A DNA stretch of 64,000 bases from Heliocidaris tuberculata. Taxonomy: Eukaryota > Echinodermata > Echinoidea > Camarodonta > Echinometridae. The notes under the pieces were generated by a model, which saw nothing but the letters and a program-made list of their open reading frames with translations, did not search any database and was not told where the DNA came from. The position numbers and the translations under genes are program-made. This document shows, one piece after another, positions 10,272 through 22,692 of this stretch. The stretch's first letter is position 1. Every line of letters begins with the position of its first letter. The DNA lies in the NCBI GenBank assembly GCA_025618425.1, contig CM046845.1, positions 34,126,277 to 34,190,276 on the forward strand, in the 5' to 3' direction.

Positions 10272-12616
10272 GAAATGGGGATATCACAAATGGTGGGCAG
10301 TACACATACAAGCAGAACAATTCATACATTATCATTAATTAATAGAAATAATATTGTCCCTTTGGCCTAGTCCAGTACTAGTCTGGAATTTTTTAAAACT
10401 CAGCGGTATTGATAATTATAATTATTAATGTGATTTATTAGTTTGAAAAGGAAAGCCAAAAGATATTTTGATTTGTAAAGACAATAAAATAATAGATGTT
10501 GAATTATTTTTTATGAAAATTATTTAAATGAAACGATATTACCTGTAAAAATTAGCCTTGCTGCAATAACCACAGTGATTACAGTCATAGAGGTCTGTAA
10601 ACAAAGACTAACACTGGTCAGCTATGGTCAGTTGGCTTGAGGCATACATTGTTAGTTGAGCATGAAATTGAGATCTTGTAAAGGAATTCAAACCACTATG
10701 AACGAATGAATGAGCAACAGGGAAGTGGCAGGAATAAACTTTTGTTTTGTACTCAGTGCTTGGCTATCATGAAAAAAATAATAACACTAACACTAACCTC
10801 CATTGTTTGTAGAAATGAGGGCATTGGTGATTTGATTTTTAATAATTTCATTTAAACATTTCTTATACTTTAGGCCTAGCTATATCGTAATTTATCATAA
10901 GGATCTACTGTTTTCACAGTGAACAAAGCTTTAACAAAGAATGTCCTTTTTGAAGATATTAATTTGAAAGAAGAGCATAATCTTGTTTGAAAAGAAGTTA
11001 CCTCCCTAATATTCATAGAACTAGGTTACCTCATTGTAGTGTAGAAACTTGTTAAAATCTTGGTATTTTGACTATCTTGCAAATTTCATTAAAATGAACA
11101 ACAATAGAAAAAAAAATAAAAAATAGAAAGGTATTTCCCAAGAGATGATAATTAAAACAATTATTTTGTTTGTCAAAGTACATTTTAACTCTTGCCCAAT
11201 TTGTATTGAATAATTTCTGGGGATTGTACATTTTCTTTCTCAACTTATTGTTGGAATCACATATATTTTTCTACTTCCCGGGGCTTGTATTGCTATTGTT
11301 TTAATTCCATCTACCCATTCGCTTTTACTTCGATCCTCTGTGAAATCCCAGAGTGATTTTATCCTGTTTTCACTAAATCCTTCACTAGTTCTTCTCCAAT
11401 CTCTCCTTTCTCAGTATATTTTGGGGGAGTGAGAAGAGGAGACTGGTGACCCTTTATTACCTTATTATCCCAGAGACAATTAGGAAGGTTAGTAGTGAGT
11501 TAGGCCAGCAGGAAACAATTATTTGTTTTCTGACACTTTTCACTAACAGGATCATTTTTGTTTTTCATCTCTGGATCTTTCAGTTTTTCTTAATTCCTTT
11601 GCATGGAGGGCTATGATTTTTCAATTTAATCATGGTAGGCATGAAGCCATATGATGTAAGTGTAACATTAAGGGGGTGACTCGTAGAAGAAAGAAGTATC
11701 ATACCATGCAAGAATGGTCACCTTAAGCTACCAATTTCCCTGTACAATGAACAAATAAATATTTTTATGGATTTATGATTGGTGAATAAAGCAAAATTGC
11801 ATATTTCAATTGCATTTCTGTTTTCCTACAATGATTGCAATATCCTTTTATTAATCAAAACTTAGTTTGGATGACTAGTTTTAAAATGTAATTCATTCAA
11901 CATGAAACCCTTCTTGTTTCATTTGTATTTCAGAGACAGTTTGAAGTGATGTTGAAGCTGTAAACTGTTCCTGATTGTTTTAGAGCAAGTTCTTCCCTTG
12001 GAAGTCTATAAACTCCCTCCTAATCAAATCAGTAGTTCGTAGACTCGCTATGATTCACAGCCTATTAAATGGAGCCTTGTTTCCAGCAGCTCTCTAATAA
12101 CTTCTGATCATTCCAATATTTCTCCTCTCGAAGCAGAGAGAAAAATCATTTGAATAAAAAAATAAATTACTCAGACATACACCAACCAACTCCAGAGGGG
12201 GAAAGAGGGCTGTGGGAAAGTTTTCCCCTGTCTTTTAATAGGCGGCCCCATCCGAGGTCTGTAAATAACTGTCAGTGTTCTCATAATCCAGGCGCTTGGC
12301 TGTTCTTGTCTTGGTTATAATTACAGTTGTGCACAGGTTTAGACATGGTAGGATTGATGGGTCCTGGTAGCGGTAATGATTTGGTGGAGAGGGGGTCCCT
12401 AAAGACCTCTCCAAGAACACCAGATATGTGGAAGAATTATTAGATTTCTCTCTCATAACCAACATATTTCCAGATGTTTGGTGGGGCTGTGATTAGGCCC
12501 TATAGTTTTGTATAATGTTGTTTGATATTTTTCAAAGATTGGTAAAAATGAGTAATATTGATTGGTCATGATCGAGGGGAACCTAAATTCTAGATGCCTT
12601 TCATCCAAAGTAAGTC
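10272..12616. other. AT-rich non-coding sequence
   Basis: No gene, long repeat or motif cluster identified. A good acceptor-like sequence ends at about 11934 (ATTTGTATTTCAG) but no donor follows. Confidence 0.5.
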
Positions 12617-12621
12617 CTATA

Positions 12622-13243
12622 GCCCGAATTCACAAAGGAGGTTCAGTTTTAAACCATTGGTTAACCCTTTAAGGACAGTGATTATTTAAGGGCTAAATTG
12701 ATCACATTTTGTTCTTCAAATTGGCAACAATAATATTTTTCTTTTAGTGCTACATGGTTCAAATAAGGTGTAATGTCTTTGAAAACAATATACATGGTTA
12801 GAAATTTGTTGAATAGTTGAAAGAAATTGCCTATTTTGATGAAAAACAATGATTTTTAACCTCTCAATGTGTTGCCAATTTAAGGATCTCAATGCTTATT
12901 CTTGTTTTTAAAATTCCTGGCATCAAACGCAATATGGTCATGCAATAAAAATGGACATAGTGTGTGCAGAAAATTTTGCTCTTTCTACTCGTGCATCTGG
13001 TATATTTTTTAGAGCTCTGGATCAAAAGTTATTGAGCCAAACCACAAAATGTGGTCAATTGTCTTGAAAGGGTTAAACCCCCTCCTTGGTTTTTTTAAGC
13101 GTACATGCGCACGGAATCCGATCCAATCATATATTTTCTTTGAGTGCGCGCATGGGCAATGTGCGCTTATTTACGCTTATTTTAGTACGCTTACGGTGGT
13201 TTAAACCTTCCCCACGGTTTAAACCTCCTTTGTGAATTCGGGC
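12622..13243. mobile_element. Foldback/MITE element with 22-bp perfect terminal inverted repeats
   Basis: The ends are exact inverted repeats (12622-12643 and 13222-13243, beginning GCCCGAATTCACAAAGGAGG). A 5-bp direct repeat CTATA flanks both sides (12617-12621 and 13244-13248), consistent with a target-site duplication. No coding capacity. It is interrupted by a second element at 12665-13072; without that insertion the element would be about 210 bp. The right part holds further GC-rich inverted words such as GTGCGC and TACGCTTA. Confidence 0.85.
12665..13072. mobile_element. Nested piggyBac-type MITE with TTAA target duplication
   Basis: The 408-bp insertion is flanked by TTAA on each side (12661-12664 and 13073-13076). 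Its ends are imperfect inverted repeats: CCCTTTAAGGACA at the left and, reversed, CCCTTTCAAGACA at the right (11 of 13 identical). A TTAA target with CCC-starting ends is the hallmark of piggyBac-superfamily elements. It is non-coding, so non-autonomous. It sits inside the element at 12622-13243 and therefore inserted later. Confidence 0.75.
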
Positions 13244-13418
13244 CTATATGTTTGGAAACAGATTCTGTAGAAATCTTGAGATCTTGTAAAGGCCTACTTG
13301 CACTTGATGTTAAAAGTTGTTGAATTGATCATACCACCGTTTCAAATAGAAATTCATAGTGTATGGAATGTTTTAGGTCCACTGTAGTACATATTGCACC
13401 CTTTAATACAAAGCTGTT

Positions 13419-13771
13419 TTAAAGGAGAATGAAACCCTAGGGAAAACCCTTAGCTCAAGATATACCATGGGAAAATGTATTTGACATAACATATGTTGAG
13501 TTCACAAAAAGACAATACGCATCTTTAGAGATGATGGAGAAATATGAAATTTTGAGTACAAAACATATTGAGAGTTGTACTACTAAACCTGCCATTTTGA
13601 AGCAACATTACCAATTTGAGGATCACCATAGGAAGTAAATTGAGACTTTTCAAACTTTCAAAACTTTTTCATTTCGTAACCGATTTTGATGGAACTTTTT
13701 TAAAAATTGCTTCTCTCTATCCTCTCTTTTCATTAAAATTGATATTTCCCCAGGGTTTCATTCTCCTTTAA
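13419..13771. mobile_element. MITE with 27-bp terminal inverted repeats
   Basis: Left end 13419-13445 and right end 13745-13771 are inverted repeats differing at one of 27 positions; both begin TTAAAGGAGAATGAAACCCT. The 353-bp element is non-coding, with an AT-rich interior containing runs such as TTTTCATTTCG. The end sequence and interior style resemble foldback repeats I associate with sea urchin genomes. TTAA at both tips could be the target duplication. Confidence 0.82.
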
Positions 13772-16226
13772 GCACACTTTCAAATTTTATTTGATAAGAC
13801 ATTACTTTATGGGAATGCAATAAGATTATCATTAGATTTTTATCTGCACATCATAATTTTAGATGTTTTGGGGGGATATGAAACTATGTCATCCCTATTT
13901 TTTAAGCTCATCAAGTTTGTGCCAAATCCTCAATAATTTGTTGACGTTCTTTTGTCTGGACAATGACATGAAAATGGCACTGGAAAATTGCTTTCCAAGT
14001 AGCTGATCATAATTTGAGCAATGTATGATGATAGGATATGAAAGGGCAATTAAACAGGAACCGCTAGGGTTTAGACTAAGAGTCTTAATCCTAGGACTTT
14101 GGCAGTATGTGGGTTGAATCCAGATCTCACCAAGTTCCTGGATTAATTGCTACTAAGTCTGTCTAGCTCATTTGCCTGATATAATGACCCATTTTGCAGT
14201 ATTTCTGTCATTTTTGAGGGGAGGTAGATTTAGTTGAAACCTTGGGGGAAAGATAGAAGTAGGTTAGATTATAGACTAGGGATTAGAAATAGTTGAAGAA
14301 GACAGGAAAAGGGAGTGTTTGTTGCCCCGTATCCAGTTGATAGGAAACGGAGAAGAGCTTGAGGATTGAATGGAAAATAGGCCAAGACACATAGATAGTG
14401 ATTAAGAGTCAAATAGAATGATATCAGAGCTAGTATATAGGAAGACATGAGCTTGCACTCATTGCTCTACTCTGAGAAAGATGGAGTGTGAGATAGCGAG
14501 AGCCAAGGACGATCATTCGTACTCTTCCCATCATCCTTTGCTCTGGTGGGCTGTCTGTCCGTGGCAGGTTCGTTTATTAGCCAATCACTATGCAAATATT
14601 CCCACAATTCATCTTTGGTCAGGGGTGGGCTGAACTTTTTGTCAAACGAGTGGCCAGGTTAATGCCCCACGTGATCCCCCATGCACTCCATTCTCAGTGA
14701 GTCCTGCGCACTGTGTTTGCACCAACCCTAGACCAAGTAGCAGCACAAATTGTCTCGTTAACGCTTTCTGCACTCACCACATCCAGTCATGAACATCCCA
14801 AAGAGAGAGGAACGGAGAGAGAGAGAGAGAAAGGATGGAGGATCATCGGTGGTGGTGGGTGGGGATAACTGACGTTAAATCAGGGGGGATTATTACTTGT
14901 TCATATTTTACAGCGCTTCATGTCAGATTTAACACATCCACGGCTCATATTTTGAAGGAAATTAAAACTAGAGAGGGAGGGCTTCATTCTGATATGTGAG
15001 TGTCACTAATAAATGAATTTTGTAGGATTTAGCAAAGGGCACTGTACATTTTAAGATCATTGTGTTAAATGATAGATGACAGGCTTATCAAGGCTATGAT
15101 ATCCATCTCCTTTTCTTAGAGACCAAATTTCAATTAGCATCATTAATCTGGCAATTCATTCTCTTAACCATGAGCAGTAAGAGAATTATGGGTGCTAGAT
15201 TGATATAAGTAGAGCAATTATTTAGAAGAGTCTGTACCCTGTATTCCAGCCAGTGGCTCTTCTGTAGTGCAGTGCTCCCTGTTCCTAGCTCAAACTACCA
15301 TATTGCGATGAGATATGAAACGTTTAATTAGCGGGAATGTGGGCTATGTTCTGAGGCAAATAAATCTTGATGGCGCTGGTGACAAAGACGAATAAACGGG
15401 CACCAGGGGAAGGAGAATTTAATGAGGCAAATTAGACAAAATCAGATAAATGGGGCAGCTCACATTGGAGTTCTAGCCGTTTCAATGGCTTGGCAAGTCT
15501 AATTTAGGAACGGTTGTGTAAACTGAGGGTGACAGGTGCAAAGATGTTAAACCAAATCTCAGTGATTTTCACCCCGCCTTGTTTCAGTGGCTCTTGTATA
15601 AACACATTCCCTCTAAACATTCACGCCTCTTTCAAGGAGAGGAAGCAAAGTACATTGTCTGTCTGCATGCAACAACTCGTCATTCTCACCAACATCCAAT
15701 CTTCATCCCTTTGTTGGGAAGTTAACGGCTCTGACAAAGTAGCGGAGCAAGATTGCATGTTTAGGCTCAAATGGAGATACATTTACACAAGTGTTGGTAA
15801 TCTAATTCTGCTGTGAGATAGAAGCAAGCTTGGGGAGTAGTTTAGAAGGGACGCTGTGAGGAGGAAGAGAAGTGGTCATGTGAGCGCCATGTTGCACCTC
15901 TCGAACAAACTTAAGAGCACCAATGCTAGCTTGTCTTACATAGTTTGGTTCAACTTGTAGGACAGAGTATGGCGAGATTTACGACTGTTGATGCTAGAAT
16001 TACGATGAAGATCTAGAAGCCATGTCATTGGACAAGCTTTGTAGATCGGCTATAAAAAACATCAACAATAAGCAGTCTGTGATGATGCGTAGTTAATACT
16101 TAGGTTTGATTTAATTAAAGTATTCTGACAAGTAATATCACCAACTTTCTGCTTTGTCTTGGGTATTTTAAAAAGTCTTTGCAAATTGGGAGTTTACTCC
16201 TTCTATAAGACTGCTCTGTATGAGCT
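13772..16226. other. Non-coding sequence with possible regulatory blocks and a tRNA-like remnant
   Basis: 14530-14770 holds an octamer ATGCAAAT (14590-14597) and a CACGTG E-box (in GCCCCACGTGATC). 15250-15500 is a complex, repeat-free block with ATTAG and AATTTAAT homeodomain-type words. At 14060-14140 a GGTTGAATCC word resembles an RNA polymerase III B box, but a full tRNA fold was not found. Confidence 0.4.
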
Positions 16227-16354
16227 GGGGCCCGTAACATAAAGAGATAAATCAATCTCACGATTGATATCAATCATAAGTCTATGGCAAACCATGTACT
16301 GAAAAGTTACAATTGATCGTAAGATTGATTGTATTTCTTTATGTTACAGGCCCC
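16227..16354. mobile_element. Short foldback MITE
   Basis: The left end begins GGGGCCCGTAACATAAAGAG and the right end, reversed, begins GGGGCCTGTAACATAAAGAA. With one gap the similarity continues about 40 bp inward through ATCAATCT-CACGAT words. The 128-bp whole can fold into one long hairpin. No certain target duplication seen. Confidence 0.75.
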
Positions 16355-18009
16355 TGGTCACAGAAATTCTTACCAAAATGCTAATTATTATCAAATGATT
16401 TTCTTCTCTCTTTTTGTCATTTAAACAAAAAAGTAATAATTGCATCTGTAGTGATGATATACAAAAGCCTACATGTACTAAAACACACCTTGAAAGGACA
16501 CCCATACATACAGTTACATAGCAATTGATGTCCAAGCTGAAGTAATTAAGCAAGCATCCCTTTGTTGTCTTCTACATTCTCACAAGATAATCAGACTGCA
16601 ATTAAGCTCAAGCTCTCCAGGCTGTAATTACAACTAGGGATATGATTACAACAGAGAACAAAAATGGATTTCCATGGTGACATGCACTGTATCCATGGAG
16701 ATTTATTAAACCAGTACATTTTTCACCTTCACTTCTAGTCATTAAGAGAGACAATGCTTTTTATATCTCTTTTCACACTGTGTTTGCATGCTGCTAGGAA
16801 TGATTAATGCTAGGATTTTGAGTAGTTTAATCTTAATGATGTTTGTTGCCATGGTAGCAGGAGCCATTAGTGATGATACCCCCTGGGATCATAGTATGAG
16901 ATGACCTTACCCTTAAGGTCTCATCCAAGTCAAGATTTGACAAGAATCTTGAAGGAGAAGAAAACAAAAATTGTCAGTGTGCTTATTCAGGACAAAAAGA
17001 GATGACGACATATATTTTTCTTTCTTATACATGTATGTAGGCCTACTTGCCTAATTCTGTTCTGATTTGTCTTCTATTTTTGGCCCTAGATTTCTGTCTC
17101 ACATGTTTCTTTTAGGCTACTGGTTCTAGTTTCTGTTATTATATCATGATTTTCATATCTACTTTCTGACTTTTCTGTCCAGAAAAATCACTACTCTATG
17201 ACAAGCTTGTTGATTAAAAGAAAAATTCTCTTTAGGTGGTCCAGCATTTAATACTGAGTGTGTCATTGTCAGATCTGCATATAGATTTGCCCCATTTTGA
17301 CTTGGCATTCTTACCTTGGCAAATATATATGTATTTCATATAAAGATGTATAAGATAGTTGTAGCATCTTGCTGAACTTGAAATTTAAGTTAATTGATAT
17401 TTAGAAAATGAGTTGGGGAGGAGTTCCTTTCTCCCTCAGAGAGAGGTGAATCAACTAGCGTACATGGAGAGGTAGATGGGGTTATGAATAATAGAAGGGG
17501 TCTAACAACTTCCGGAATGCTTACATGGAATGACCAATGCCAGGGCTATGAATGAAAAAGCTGTTAGTTGAGGGTTATGTTAAGTGGTGGAAGCATAATG
17601 ACCAGTCAAATGTTCAATATGCTTGATGTACTGCTTGGTGTGGCTAGTCAGGAGCAGTTCAAATGAAGTATGATAGACCTTTCACTCGAAAGGAAAAATT
17701 ATATAAAGAAATATGACATAAGAAATAATATGTTGATGATTGGTGATAGGGGCACACCAGACACATATTTGTAGTAATAAATTTTGGTGCAACTAACTTG
17801 TTTCAGTAGATATTGCACTGTTATGTCCGATTCTCATACTAAATTTTTTTCATTGTATTGCTGTAGCCTTATAGGGAACTGGCTATACTGGCTATACAGT
17901 GTTTCAATATCTACTCTTCAGGCTTACATGAGAAAAGTTCAAATATTCATTGTAAAGCTGTAGAAGAATCATACAAACATTTTGAGTTTTCTGTACTGGT
18001 ATTTGAATT

Positions 18010-18023
18010 GGGGGGGGGGGGGG
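18010..18023. repeat. Poly-G (14)
   Basis: Fourteen uninterrupted G. Similar runs occur at 40720-40733 (G14) and, as C14, at 28594-28607. Confidence 0.92.
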
Positions 18024-18739
18024 ACGGGGAAGCAAGAGTCAGAAAAGAAATTACTAGAGTAAAGGTATTTATAACAAGAATAGACATCAGTATTAGTATT
18101 CTGTGTTCAGGAATGTATTCATGATAATGCATAACTGTCACCCTTGGAATATTTTTTTTAGAAGTTATGAAAGATGGAGCTAACCAAACTTGTCATTTTT
18201 GTCTTGTAGAATTCATTTAGTTTTAAAACTTCCCAACATTTCATTTATTAACTGATGATACGGTTTTAAAACAACACATCGTCATGATATAGAGTTGCTT
18301 TTACCCTTTAATTTCAACCTTGTCAGTTGTATAGACATGAATTAAGACGTGTCGGTTCAATGGAATATTGGGAATAGTAGGAACCGGAGAGTCCTGAAAA
18401 TGAAAGAGTGTATTAATATCCTAATGACATTATTATCATAATCGGGTGTGATACCTAGGCTGAAATAGTTGCGTGATAAAAGCCTGGACCATGTGTTCGT
18501 GATGATTTTATAGCGGTACCAGTAGCTTTGATAGCTTTGTACTACAAAATAGGATGTATAACCATTTTCCTGCCAAATGTATATGGAGTATGATTGATAT
18601 CCTAAGTATTGATTTCCTTGTCCTACCTAATCATCTACATACATTATTGTTTTATATGCTGTAAGAAGTGGTAACATGCAGGTTTTGTTATACTAATGGA
18701 TGATAAATCCTATATGGAAAATTAATTTGCTGCTTTTGA

Positions 18740-18764
18740 AATATTTTTGTTCCGCAAAAATATT
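18740..18764. other. Tight 10-bp hairpin
   Basis: AATATTTTTG and CAAAAATATT flank a 5-nt TTCCG spacer. An octamer ATGCAAAT follows at 18773-18780. Confidence 0.55.
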
Positions 18765-19229
18765 GGTAGTGTATGCAAATATTCTTCATTCGAAAGTTGG
18801 TATAAAGGGAAGAGTAAAATAAATACAAAAAATAGAGGAAAATGGATGAAGAAATGAAGGACAGTAATTGAGCCTCTTTTCCTTTAGTTTATTATAAGCG
18901 ATGGGTTTATGAATACATTACAAAGCATACCGAGTGAAAATAGGTCATTATTTTCCCTCAAAAAATTTGTTACTAGAAATGGAGAAGTTTTATTGATAGA
19001 GCAAAGAGAAAGTGTGACCTACTTTTTAACCGTCACAAACTTGACTTCCATCTAAACAGAATTAAGACGTGTAATGTAGGGAAAGGAAGAGATAGGCTAT
19101 AAGAGGGGCTTAATGAGCTCTGAGGAATGAAGGGAAGAAAAGATGGCGGTAAGAAGGCGAGTGAAGACGTGTGAGTTAGCATTGATTCATTAACGTGGCC
19201 ATGATACATCTTACTGTATAGTCTCTCTC

Positions 19230-19824
19230 TCAACAGCTTTCTCTCTCAGGCTTGTTAATGCAAATTAGCTTCTCACACAAAGTCAACGCTTATATGCCTT
19301 GCATCTAATTAACATGCCAGATGGACGAGGGTAGGCTAGGGATACTCGGCACAGAAAGAGAGAGAGAGAGAGAGAGAGTGTGGAAGAAAAGCCTCTCTTT
19401 CTGTATGTTTGTGTGAATGTCGTTTTTTTCCTCTCCTCATTTAAGGAATGATTCATTATGCAGTGAGAATTAAGCAGCTCTGCATTTGGTGGTCCAGTAG
19501 CGCTGACGTCCAGTGTGGCTGGCTGGCTGATGAGTGTGCATGGGTGTCTGTAGGTAGGTAAGTAGGGTTGGCTTGGTGTGTGGTAGCGGGCTGGCTGCTG
19601 GCTGACTGGACGGTGTGTGTGGGGACACCGAAGGGTGAACCATCCGGGCGACTGGCCTTGCGCCTTACGCCTTTCATCCTACTTTGATGGCTGGTCATTA
19701 AAATGCAGCCATGCATGCTCTATACACTGATCCGAACTCTCTCTTTCTCTCGCTGTGCAAGGAATACTTTGTCACCTTCTTTAATCGCCTCTCCTTTTCT
19801 CTGCTTTTGTCAACCTTTTATCAG
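19230..19824. promoter_or_regulatory. GC-richer putative regulatory/promoter block
   Basis: Base composition rises relative to its surroundings. At 19256-19266 the sequence TTAATGCAAAT followed by TAG fuses an octamer (POU site) with homeodomain-type ATTA cores. A GA microsatellite (19357-19378), repeated GGCTGGCTG units and several CpG-containing words follow. The position just before a candidate leader exon suggests promoter or proximal enhancer function, which is an inference; no TATA box was identified with confidence. Confidence 0.3.
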
Positions 19825-19917
19825 ACAGGCCATTGGATTGAGTCTACGTGGCTTACCAACCTCCTGGACAAATTACACGGAGAATAATTACCGACAACTT
19901 TCATCATCTTTTTAAAG
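19825..19917 (+). other. Candidate non-coding leader exon
   Basis: A 93-nt block is framed by a long pyrimidine tract ending TTTTATCAG (AG at 19823-19824) and by a near-consensus donor AAAG|GTAAGTATG (GT at 19918). All three forward frames contain a stop, so if it is an exon it is untranslated. It lies downstream of a GC-richer, motif-dense block (19230-19800). The most economical interpretation is a 5' UTR exon of the ZFHX gene spliced over about 38 kb to 57684. This rests on splice signals alone. Confidence 0.4.
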
Positions 19918-20886
19918 GTAAGTATGATTTTGCACTGATTTATTTTATTTATAATCAGTTACTCTAGTAACTAGCCTCTATGGTATTGTAGTCATGTGCG
20001 ATGTACTGTAACCTTACGATTAATTGTCCATTCATAGACCCTGACCCGGCACCCCTGAACACCACCTCTCCTCATATAGCTCCCTCTCTTCCCCCCTTGT
20101 CACTCATAACACACATCTACACACTTGGGACTAAGGAGCCATGATTGGTAATACATCCTACCCCTAAGGGTTACTGTGCAGTAATACACAGCTCTTCACT
20201 ATGCCCTCTCTACTCCTTCCCCCTTCTCCTTTATTCCAGACTCTTAGCAGTGGATTTCCAATGAGACTTCTTCCATTTCCCCCTCCTTTCTTGTATGTTT
20301 TGTTTTGTTGATAGGATTTTAACCTGCAGGCACATCTCAGTTCCTGATTGGGTGTTATGGTTCCCAAGCTGCTAATCCCTCCCCAGTTGCCTGGCGATGA
20401 GTTGGCCCGTTCCACATTAAATCGCCCCAAATGTCAGAATTATCATTGTTGGAGGGCTTGATTCCTGTCTCTCCATTTCCTTCTTAACCGGATGCTGCTG
20501 CGTATTAATCACTTACTCTTGAATTACGCACCTTCATATCAGTTTCCATGGTGATTTTTTTTAGATGCATTAGACAAGATTTAAGCCTTGATGAAACCAG
20601 AAGGAGAGGTGTTAGTTTTCTATTCATCTAGCAGACAAGGACTTCATGATCAATGGATATTAATGTGTGTCATTATAATTTTGTGATTTCAGCAAATGGG
20701 ATGATCAATCAAAGAAGGGATGGGACTCAAGCATGTCTGCAAATGTTGAAATAGGCGATGTATTCCTTAATAGAAATGACTAGCAAATAATCCACACCTT
20801 TTAAAATTTATAGGCCTACTTATCTCTTGAGCCCTGTCGTATGTTTTTTATCCATTAATGTCAAAATGTTCAAGGATTACTCCTTA

Positions 20887-21160
20887 GGTAGCTTAGCAAA
20901 ACGTTATGGCGCTTAAAAACGCAGGAAAGACGCAAATGACAAAATTATTCAAATTCACAATTTTATTCCATAGAGGCAGAACCAAAATATTAGGATGTAG
21001 AATTAATACATAAATTCATTAACACTTTTAAGCAAAACAACCTGAAAACTTTTCTTCAGATAAGTCTGATTGTAATTTTAGATACACAGACAAAACTGGC
21101 AATTTTGCTCTTTTCGTCTTTCCCGCCTCTTTACATGCCATTACATTTCGCTAATCTACC
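20887..21160. mobile_element. Older MITE with 60-bp diverged inverted repeats
   Basis: Arms 20887-20946 and 21101-21160 align without gaps as inverted repeats at roughly three quarters identity. Shared blocks include GGTAG, ATGGC, GGAAAGACG and CAAAATT. The AT-rich 154-bp centre is non-coding. Divergence between the arms suggests an older insertion than 13419-13771. Confidence 0.68.
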
Positions 21161-22661
21161 ATAGACAGTTTATAGTTAGATAAGTTTATATGCTGAGATG
21201 AGTATTCTTCAGCTATATTTTGATATTTCTTGTGAAATCCTAGCAAAATAGTGCTTGAGTGTGTCCTGCCTACGCACACTGGAAAAGTTCTCTAGTAATC
21301 CTTGGTAATAGCAGAGACTAACCTTGTATACATATATAGTTTCTCTTATTAACGATTGTTGCATAATTCTGCTACCTACATATAGAGTGATTATAGCCAC
21401 CCATATAGGTGTTATATTTCTTTGTAATTAGCACATAGATATATATTTGATCTTTTGTGACATACGTTGGTTTTTGGAGAATAAAAAGATATATCATTAT
21501 TTGATAATGTGCAGTAATTCTGGTAAAACCAAAGTGTTTCAAGAGTGAAAATGTAGGATAAATGCTACTGTGCTAAATTCTTTGTACAATAATATAGTAA
21601 AATGTATATACCGGTAATAAATTCTCATGTTTTTTGTAGGACACTTCTACTTTACCTTACACCTTATAACATGGGTGGGACTATATCAACAAGTCGATTC
21701 TTATTCCAATGAGAATAGAATAAAAGAATTTTAGTAATGGTGGTTTGCCTAGATTCATGAAAACAAAAACTCTTTTCTAATTCTCCAATTGATCCGTCAT
21801 TTCAATATGGCCTTTTATTGGAAGGTGTTGACTGAAAGGCTTAACTTCTTGCTACAGGGCAGTGCATAATTTAAAGATCTATTTGTGATTCCTTTGCACT
21901 CCAGTTCTTGTTTCTTAGCTAAGTAATTAACGATTTTCATTGGAATGTTTGTATTCTGACTGAATTGTTCACAGTTATGCAATGTTTGTTTTGCACAGAA
22001 TCATAATCTGTCTGGCTAGGTCTCAACTGGGTTAAGTATAGTCTGCAAAATGTCAACATGAACAAGTGTCAACATTTGACAAGTGAAGTGGCTCTAGTCC
22101 CACTTACTGATTTTCATGTGTTGGAAGGAAAAGCAATTCATATCTCCATGGCTGTGTATTATTTTAGTTGAATGTAATTGTGAAAGGTTTGCTTTCAACC
22201 TGTTTATTTTTCTCCATTGATAATAACAAGCTTTATATGATCCAGACTAAAGTTTCCATACAAAAACACCACACTTAGTAGACCATGCAATATGTCTGTT
22301 ATGATATGCTATAACTAGAACATGAAAGTTAATTACTTTGAATGTTAAGTCAACTAAACATGATATTAGTCTGTTGTGAAAATCACTAGATGTAAGGTAA
22401 AAAGAGAGGCAGAAAATAGTAAAGAGACAGAAAGAGAGAGAGAGAGAGAGAAGGAGAGAGGGAGAGAATGGGACATAGAGACAAACAGAAAAAGAGGGGG
22501 ATGAAATCAGCTTATGAGGACGATAGCGGGGGTGGCCTCATAATGTTTTGATCTAAAGCTCATGCCCTATACCAGATCCTATTAACATATACGGGGCATC
22601 ATATGTCTTTCTCATTAACGCAGGAATTAATTGGTATTTTTACGCCTGAGCCCACTCTGTA

Positions 22662-22692
<31 letters not shown>

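Larger units (their letters stand above)
16355..19229. other. AT-rich non-coding sequence
   Basis: No gene seen. Contains the poly-G run at 18010, the hairpin at 18740, and an imperfect inverted repeat GAGATGACCTTA/TTAAGGTCTCATC near 16900-16926. Confidence 0.5.

Noticed and set aside
14040..14140. Possible tRNA or tRNA-derived SINE (GGTTGAATCC word)
   Set aside because: No acceptor stem or A box at the right distance; kept only as a remark.
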